Shown here piece after piece: positions 58,353 through 64,000 of a stretch of DNA of 64,000 nucleotides. Below the pieces are notes generated by a model that did no database searches, was not told the DNA's origin, and saw only the letters and a program-made list of their open reading frames with translations. This stretch comes from Metaphire vulgaris. Its lineage: Eukaryota > Annelida > Clitellata > Crassiclitellata > Megascolecidae. How positions within the stretch are numbered: position 1 is the stretch's first letter; every line of letters begins with the position of its first letter. Position numbers and translations under genes: made by a program. The stretch lies in NCBI GenBank assembly GCA_018105865.1, contig CM030869.1, positions 11,465,482 through 11,529,481 on the forward strand. The letters run 5' to 3'.

Positions 58353-61300
58353 GTCTGTAGAAAACGCTGTTAAATTTCTTTTTATTCGTTTTTTTGCGAA
58401 TATGTTTGAAAATCATGCGAACATTTCGAGCTTTTGTTGTTTGTGAAGAATTCTGTGTGTGATTTTCGTAGTTTATTGCTAGAGAATTAAAGGAATTTGG
58501 ACGTGGGTGCGTTAGGGTCATGTCTGTCGTTTATGTTGTGCCAGCTTTTAGTTTGGATTTTCCGTGGGCGTTGCTTGATTAATGTGCTTAATGGATTGGT
58601 TGGATTGGTTAATGTGAAGGTTGTGAGGATTTCCAGTTGAGTAGGATGATGATGATTTATTGGAATATAATGGCTGTAGTCATTACTTCAAAATTTATGA
58701 TACTGACAACAACGTTATCAGCAATCATTATCTTTGTGATATGGTAATGATAAGCAGTTGATGATGGTGATGATAAAGGAGTAGGAGTTTGATGAATATG
58801 AATGTCGAACAGTTGCCAAATAGTGTTGACTTTTATTTGTGTTTCCATATGTTTTATTAATGCATGTGATTGACTGTCTGGCTGACTGAACTGACTGACT
58901 GAATTGACTAATTGGGCTGACTGACTGGCTGACAGCCACTATTTTGTAGATCCTTTAAAGGGATACTGACGTTTTTTTTATTTGAATTTGTGTTTTATGG
59001 CAAATTTGATTTAAGTTTGGTTTTTTAAATTATTTGTTCCAACGAAGATTTGCTGTTGTGTGATTAGAAAAGACAACAAAAGAGCCATTTGAAAATCTCT
59101 ATGTGGTAGAAAATGTCATTGGTAGTGGAGGCTTTGGTACTGTCTATGCTGGAAAACGAAAAGCAGATGGTAAACTGGTGAGTTGCTATTTCATATTAGA
59201 TTCTTCTTGTTCTAAGATATCGATTATTGTTTTGCAACATTAATTCATTCATATGTTTCCTTAATTAGTCAAATATATTGGATTATATCGGTCAATTGTA
59301 CGATTGACGTAATTTGTATGTGATCTTACTAAATATTTATTTGTGGCCAATTATTTCATTGGCCAGTTGCATTTTCATTTTGAACTGTTGTACAGAGTTT
59401 TAAATATCATTTGTATAAGTTGTGGTCAAGAATTCAGTACACATGGCTGTAAGTCTATTTTTAAACTTCATTCTCTCGACACGTAGCAGTAGCCAGATCA
59501 TGAAATTTTGTTGTTTCAAAGTTGAAGTGTTATCTAACTGGGACGGAGGTGATTAGAGTGATTGGTGATCATTTCTGCATTCCGTTGACTCTAAAACCTC
59601 TTTTTGCTTTGTGAACAGAGTTTAACATAGCAATTTATTACCTTTTAATTAAAATTTCAGGTTGCCATTAAACATATTGCAAAGTCGAAAATTGCAGAAA
59701 AAGTTGAGGTAAGGACAGAAGTTAACTTAATATGATTTTAAAAATTTTTATCACAAATGAGCTTTTTACAGGGAGTGCCATTTGAGTAAAAGTTGATGAT
59801 TATCTTACATTTGATTTTGAGTGGTATTTGTTGTGTTTCAATGGATGTAGAGCAGTGTTGCTATGAGTATCTCATTCAAGATCCGGTTTGCCGAGGGGAG
59901 GGAGGAGATGGGTGGGCGGGAGGACGCGAAGGAAGGGGAAGGGGGCGTTGCCAAAGCTGTTAAGAGGTTTCTCAGAAAAGCTCTTGTGTTGATAACTCTG
60001 TCTGGTCTGTGATTGGCTGCAAGCAGGCCAGGAATGCCAATGGTATTTTCCCTTTTGTTGGAGGCCATGTCTGGCTACTAGGATGTTGTCACTACTTTGT
60101 ACCGCTCTGTGCTGGGCTCGGATATTAGTATAAGCCTCACCATCCCCACCACTCCTCTTTTCGGAAGGCCTGAAACCAATAGGAAGCATTTCAGAGGCTT
60201 TGGGTTTCAGGATTTCTTGGATTCTAATTTGAATTTTTCTGAAAATTGGCGTCTATTGTGACAGCGCCAAGACCTTTCTTATGATTTGCCCTATTATTAT
60301 TCTTCCTGTTTCAAAGTCTTTGGTTAAACAGTGAGTGGGCTTGTTGTCTGACTCATAGGCTCAACAGGGAGTTGAGTCACTGGTTGAAGTAGCCGATTCC
60401 CCTTTTTGTAATAACTTAACCAATGAGTCTTTTAGTAAGTTGTTATTATCCATCGTAACTTAGGCTTGAGTCATATTCCTGCATTGGTGTTAAATATGCC
60501 TTTGAGTAATGAACAGATTGTATGAGCTGTATTAGTAAGTGTGTCTGTTTAACTGTTGCTGTAAAGCTTTATGCTAGAAAAATAACGTAAGAAAAGTATT
60601 TATTATTGATGCAGACAGCTAATGGGTTTGCCTTGGGATAAAATATTAGGAAGTGTAATTCATTTAGCATGTTTTGTAGTGAAAGTATATTGCAATGTGG
60701 AGGGTTTTTAAAATGAAGTTGATCAAAGAATTGCAACACGCACACATGCATGCACAGTTGCACACACAATGTGGCTATAAACTTTTTGTGTTGTTTCATA
60801 AATTACAGATTAAAGGCCAGATATTTCCGCTAGAGATTGTTTTGCTCAAAAAGGCGAGTCATCTAAACGGAGTCATCAAATTGATTGACTATTATGAGAG
60901 ACCGGACAGCTACATCCTCATCATGGAGCGACCAGGGTCCTACCGAGACCTCTTCGACTACATAACGGAGAAGGGTGCTCTGTCAGAGAAGGAGGCACGT
61001 GACTTCTTCCGACAGATTGTCCAGACCGTCATCGAGCTCCACTCTGCCGGGGTCGTCCACCGCGACATCAAGGACGAAAACATCCTCGTGGACCTCGACT
61101 CGATGCGGCTCAGACTCATAGACTTTGGCTCGGGGGCGATCATGCGGGATGCACCGTACACAGAATTTGAGGGTAAGTGTATTCAGTGCATTAGAATAAT
61201 ATTAGTTTGATTTTAATGCTGGTTGAATTTTCAGTTTTTTGAGATGATTTTGATAATTATAGCACACAGATATTGATTATTTGGTGTGGATTTTTATTAG

Positions 61301-63769
61301 AAAATCTTTTTTGTTGTAATTTTTGTAATGGATCTGAAGCATTTATTCATTGCACTTTAGGGTCTTTCTCATCATCTTAAGTCTTTTTAAACTACCAGAC
61401 TGCATCTTAACCCTTAAACCGCTAGATTCTTTGTAACTATATGCATTGTAACCGAGTATACTCGGTTTCGATGGTTTAAGGGTTAACATTTACCCAAGTG
61501 AACTTGATATTAGTCTAGACAGATTTTGTTAAAAGGCTTTGAAGGGTTTGTGTGGTGAATTAGTTAAGTATCTTTTAAACAGACTGGGTCTGAATTCTTA
61601 TCTCTGTTCAGCTTTGTCCTTGTTGCCTTCCTTTTTTGCCTATTTTGTATTGGATCAGGACCTGTGCAAGAATTCAGACATAACAGAATGACATTAAGTG
61701 CTGCAGTTCAGACACTGTCAATGAACCCTGTGCAAACTCTATCATGTGTGTCTGCTGACAGTTTAGACAGAAATTGCAGACCTGTTGTGTTGTGGTATGT
61801 GGCAGATGTGTGTGGCTGATTAAAAAGTAAATTCTACTGATGTTGGCCAAGTCTTTTTGGCCGTTGAAGGCATAATTATTGGCCCAGCTGTCCATAGGTC
61901 AAATAAGCATTCTGGCTTGGGATCAATAGTTAATCAATTTAAGAAGATGAATGACAGATTGACATATTCTGAGATCCAGAAAAGTCACTCTTCCGGGGCA
62001 GGGTCATGTGGACGAGTGACAGATTTGTACCTGGAGAGCAAGGGCTGGGATTTTTTTTTGGGGGGGGGGACAGACTGTGGGTGACTTTCCCTTCAGACAC
62101 TATCAGTTGTTGCTATGTTGTAGAGGTCAAGAGAATTAGTAGTGTTTGCCTAGTGATGCTTGCCCCTATGTCCTTTCCAATGAGAACTTGTTGGTTTTTT
62201 CCTGTCATTGACCGCCAGACGGAGCTAGTGAGATCAGACAGGACAGCCTGTCTGAGAGAAATGGCTGGTTAAGGGTCACTGTCCGATCACATTGTATGTG
62301 GTCTGCTGCGGATCAGTGAATGATAGAATGTCCTCCAGTACGAGACGGTCACACAGGATGAGTAGCAGTAGTAGTGATAGTAGTGGTAGTAGTAGTAGTA
62401 GTAGAGGGGGTTGTCTGTATCAGGCCGAAACCAGCCAAGCGCTATGTTAACTGTCAGCCTGTGGAATGTGTGCTGTTAAGTGTTGACCCATAGACTGGAG
62501 CGGGTGGAGACGGGGAGGGTGTTTTTGGAAGGTCGCTGAGCTCTATCTTTTAACATACGGCCGGTTTGACTGGTTTGGCTGGCTGGCTGGCAGGCTGGGC
62601 GTCTGCTTGAAGGTTGCTTTGTGTCCTGGTCTTTCTGAGAATTCGGCTTTGAATGCCTATGGGTCTTAGATACAACGATAAACACTGGACCCAACATTCC
62701 TTTCTCTCTCTCTCTCTCTCTCTCTAGTCCTCATTGATTTCAACATCAATGCAAAAAAGTGTAGTGACGCCATCAGAATGTTGACCCACCTTCCCGATGT
62801 GTTTGTTTAATCTGAGATCAGAGCGTAGGAGAGTCTCTCAGGCCACACCTGGTTGTCATTGGAGACCACTAGATCACCGTGAGAATTTTTTTACACACCT
62901 GTTGCGCCAGAGATTTTCACACAGATTCTGCTGTAGTACAGTTGTCGTCTTTTGCTCTGTCACTCTTTCAAGGACGTTGCTTCTCTTGCGTTGTCTATCG
63001 TACGATATTTAAGAAAGTATTTTGTTTCGGTTAGTTAATAATATTGTGGCATTGTATTTGAGTAGTTTTATATCATTTGTAGTTTGTGCGTACGTACAAA
63101 TTCAGTCGTGGCCCCCCTTCCCCTGTACGCAAAATGGCCTAAATCTCGAACCCCCTACCCCCTCGGTGTGTGTGTACTATATGGACGTCCCCTTTGGTAT
63201 TTATTTATATGCAGCTTTTCTGTTTTAATTGTAATGAAAGTATTGTGTTTGTGTTTCAGGTACTAGAGTGTATAGTCCTCCAGAGTGGATAGTACAGCAT
63301 GTGTACTCAGCTGAGCCAGCCACTGTTTGGTCTTTGGGAGTTCTACTTTACGACATGGTCTGCGGTGACATTCCTTTTGAGCGCGACGAACAGATCGTCA
63401 AGGCAATCGTGACCTTCAGGAAAGTCCTGTCACCAGGTGCGTCTTGTCTTTGTGACAGTTACTTTTGTTTTTGTCCATTCAGTTGCATTATTTCTTTCTC
63501 TGGTAATGACTTTTGTGGACTGTTTTTGCTTCTAGAATTCAGAACATGAATTGATGGGGTGTTATTTCTAGACGAGGGATTAAATCTGTTACTTATTTGA
63601 AAAAAATACCGATGTTGACACGTTTGTTTTGACTTTTCTTTATGCAGAAGTCCGAGATCTCATCAGCCGGTGTCTGACCATCGACCCGGCTGGTCGACCA
63701 TCACTCGATGACCTGCTCCTTCATCCCTGGCTGACCGCAACAGCAGCCTCACTGGCTCTCCAGTTATAG
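58265..63769 (+). CDS. PIM: PIM-family serine/threonine kinase, complete
   Basis: Constitutively active cytoplasmic/nuclear kinase of the PIM (CAMK) group, which in animals phosphorylates basic RxRHxS-type sites to promote growth and survival. Six coding exons, 58265-58352, 59068-59177, 59661-59708, 60809-61172, 63260-63436 and 63648-63769, give 302 residues, near the 313-326 of PIM1 and PIM3. Seen: Gly loop GSGGFGTV (48-55), VAIK Lys70, alpha-C Glu91, hinge ERP (122-124) whose proline removes one ATP hydrogen bond and is the PIM hallmark, HRDIKDEN (166-173, Asp168, Asn173), DFG (187-189), [10 protein letters not shown] and [16 protein letters not shown]. All catalytic residues are present. 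The six-exon layout is that of vertebrate PIM genes. Which vertebrate PIM is closest cannot be said; a pre-duplication orthologue of PIM1/2/3 is likely. Confidence 0.96.
58353..59067. other. PIM intron 1
   Basis: AT-rich, with GAT/GATGAT-rich patches and a short CTGACTGA cluster near 58870-58930. No further feature seen. Confidence 0.6.
59068..59177 (+). CDS. PIM: PIM exon 2: glycine-rich loop
   Basis: Encodes [20 protein letters not shown] then [12 protein letters not shown]. Equivalent to the LLGSGGFGSVYSGIR stretch of PIM1. Donor CTG|GTGAGT. Confidence 0.95.
59661..59708 (+). CDS. PIM: PIM exon 3: catalytic lysine
   Basis: A 16-codon exon, [16 protein letters not shown], phase 0 at both ends. 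Its small size matches the equivalent short exon of vertebrate PIM genes (VAIKHVEKDRISDWGEL). Confidence 0.94.
59709..60808. other. PIM intron 3
   Basis: Unremarkable AT-rich sequence with a G-rich stretch at 59890-59950. No element recognised. Confidence 0.6.
60809..61172 (+). CDS. PIM: PIM exon 4: alpha-C to activation loop
   Basis: The largest exon: [53 protein letters not shown] and [10 protein letters not shown]. Acceptor ATTACAG; donor GAGG|GTAAGT, phase 1. Confidence 0.97.
61173..63259. other. PIM intron 4
   Basis: 2.1 kb holding the piggyBac-like element at 61411-61482, a poly-T/poly-G run near 62049-62069, (TAG)n 62363-62404 and (CT)n 62701-62726. No exon seen. Confidence 0.6.
61411..61482. 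mobile_element. piggyBac-like MITE, TTAA flanked
   Basis: CCCTTAAACCG...GGTTTAAGGG inverted ends enclose 72 bp and are flanked by TTAA on both sides (61407-61410, 61483-61486). TTAA targets and CCC-starting termini are those of piggyBac elements. An inner palindrome AACCGAGTATACTCGGTT makes it fold back strongly. Confidence 0.75.
63260..63436 (+). CDS. PIM: PIM exon 5: C-lobe
   Basis: Encodes [20 protein letters not shown] and [20 protein letters not shown]. Matches [42 protein letters not shown] of PIM. Acceptor TTTCAG; donor CCAG|GTGCGT, phase 1. Confidence 0.97.
63648..63769 (+). CDS. PIM: PIM exon 6: C-terminus
   Basis: Encodes [20 protein letters not shown] then [18 protein letters not shown] and TAG at 63767-63769. 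Contains the conserved CL..DP..RPS...HPW end of the kinase domain. The 3' UTR continues past the window; no poly(A) signal seen before 64000. Confidence 0.95.
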
Positions 63770-64000
63770 CCTTGAGCATCGTCTTGAACACTGGACATGT
63801 CTAGGAAATGTGTGGCGCTGGAGCGGTGAATCTCGGCGAATTTTTCTTCGCGGCCGGACTGTGGCCGCTGGTAAACCGAAAATTTGCATCTCGCTCGTTC
63901 GGTATTCACATCACGAGCAAAATGAGCAGCAGGAGTGGCTTGTTTGAGGAGCCCTGGAAGAACTTTGAGGCTCACCGGACTTGGAGGAGGGGAGCTTGCT

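Overview
The window is animal nuclear DNA. It holds three spliced plus-strand genes with GT-AG introns, TATA boxes and AATAAA signals. It is also crowded with microsatellites, short DNA transposons and SINEs. The density of simple repeats and the gene families suggest a marine invertebrate such as an echinoderm, hemichordate or lophotrochozoan. The sequence alone does not settle which.

Layout. (1) 3683-33497: 20 coding exons of an atrophin / RERE-type transcriptional corepressor. The BAH-coding 5' part was not found and probably lies upstream of the window. The visible part runs ELM2, SANT, GATA-type zinc finger, a long acidic/serine-rich linker and the atrophin-1 homology region, with a stop at 33495-33497 and AATAAA at 33825. 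(2) 35912-39389: a DMRT transcription factor of the DMRTA (DMRT4/5) class with a DM domain and a DMA domain in two coding exons, preceded by a possible CRE/TATA promoter and non-coding exon. (3) 39390-58090: about 18.7 kb with no recognisable host gene, holding mobile elements, microsatellites and a set of GTCACGTGAC-type E-boxes. (4) 58094-63769: a complete six-exon PIM-family serine/threonine kinase (302 aa predicted) with a TATA promoter.

The most unusual structure is a 9.5 kb nested tandem array (12199-21656) in the intron that splits the atrophin GATA finger. Four units of 2342, 2954, 2751 and 1411 bp differ mainly by the copy number of an internal ~202 bp repeat. One block of the array also exists as a free 480 bp element (26510-26989, flanked by a perfect 8 bp target duplication; inverted copy near 48045-48525). 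Another block exists as an inverted two-copy repeat at 46825-47183.

Several short transposons can be bounded to the base by their target duplications: hAT-like elements (5324-5562, 22335-22492, 36194-36323, 39783-39975, 47436-47585), a pogo/Tigger-like element (33910-34080) and a piggyBac-like element (61411-61482). The three genes are regulators: chromatin corepressor, DM-domain transcription factor and kinase. Nothing in the sequence shows that they act in one pathway.
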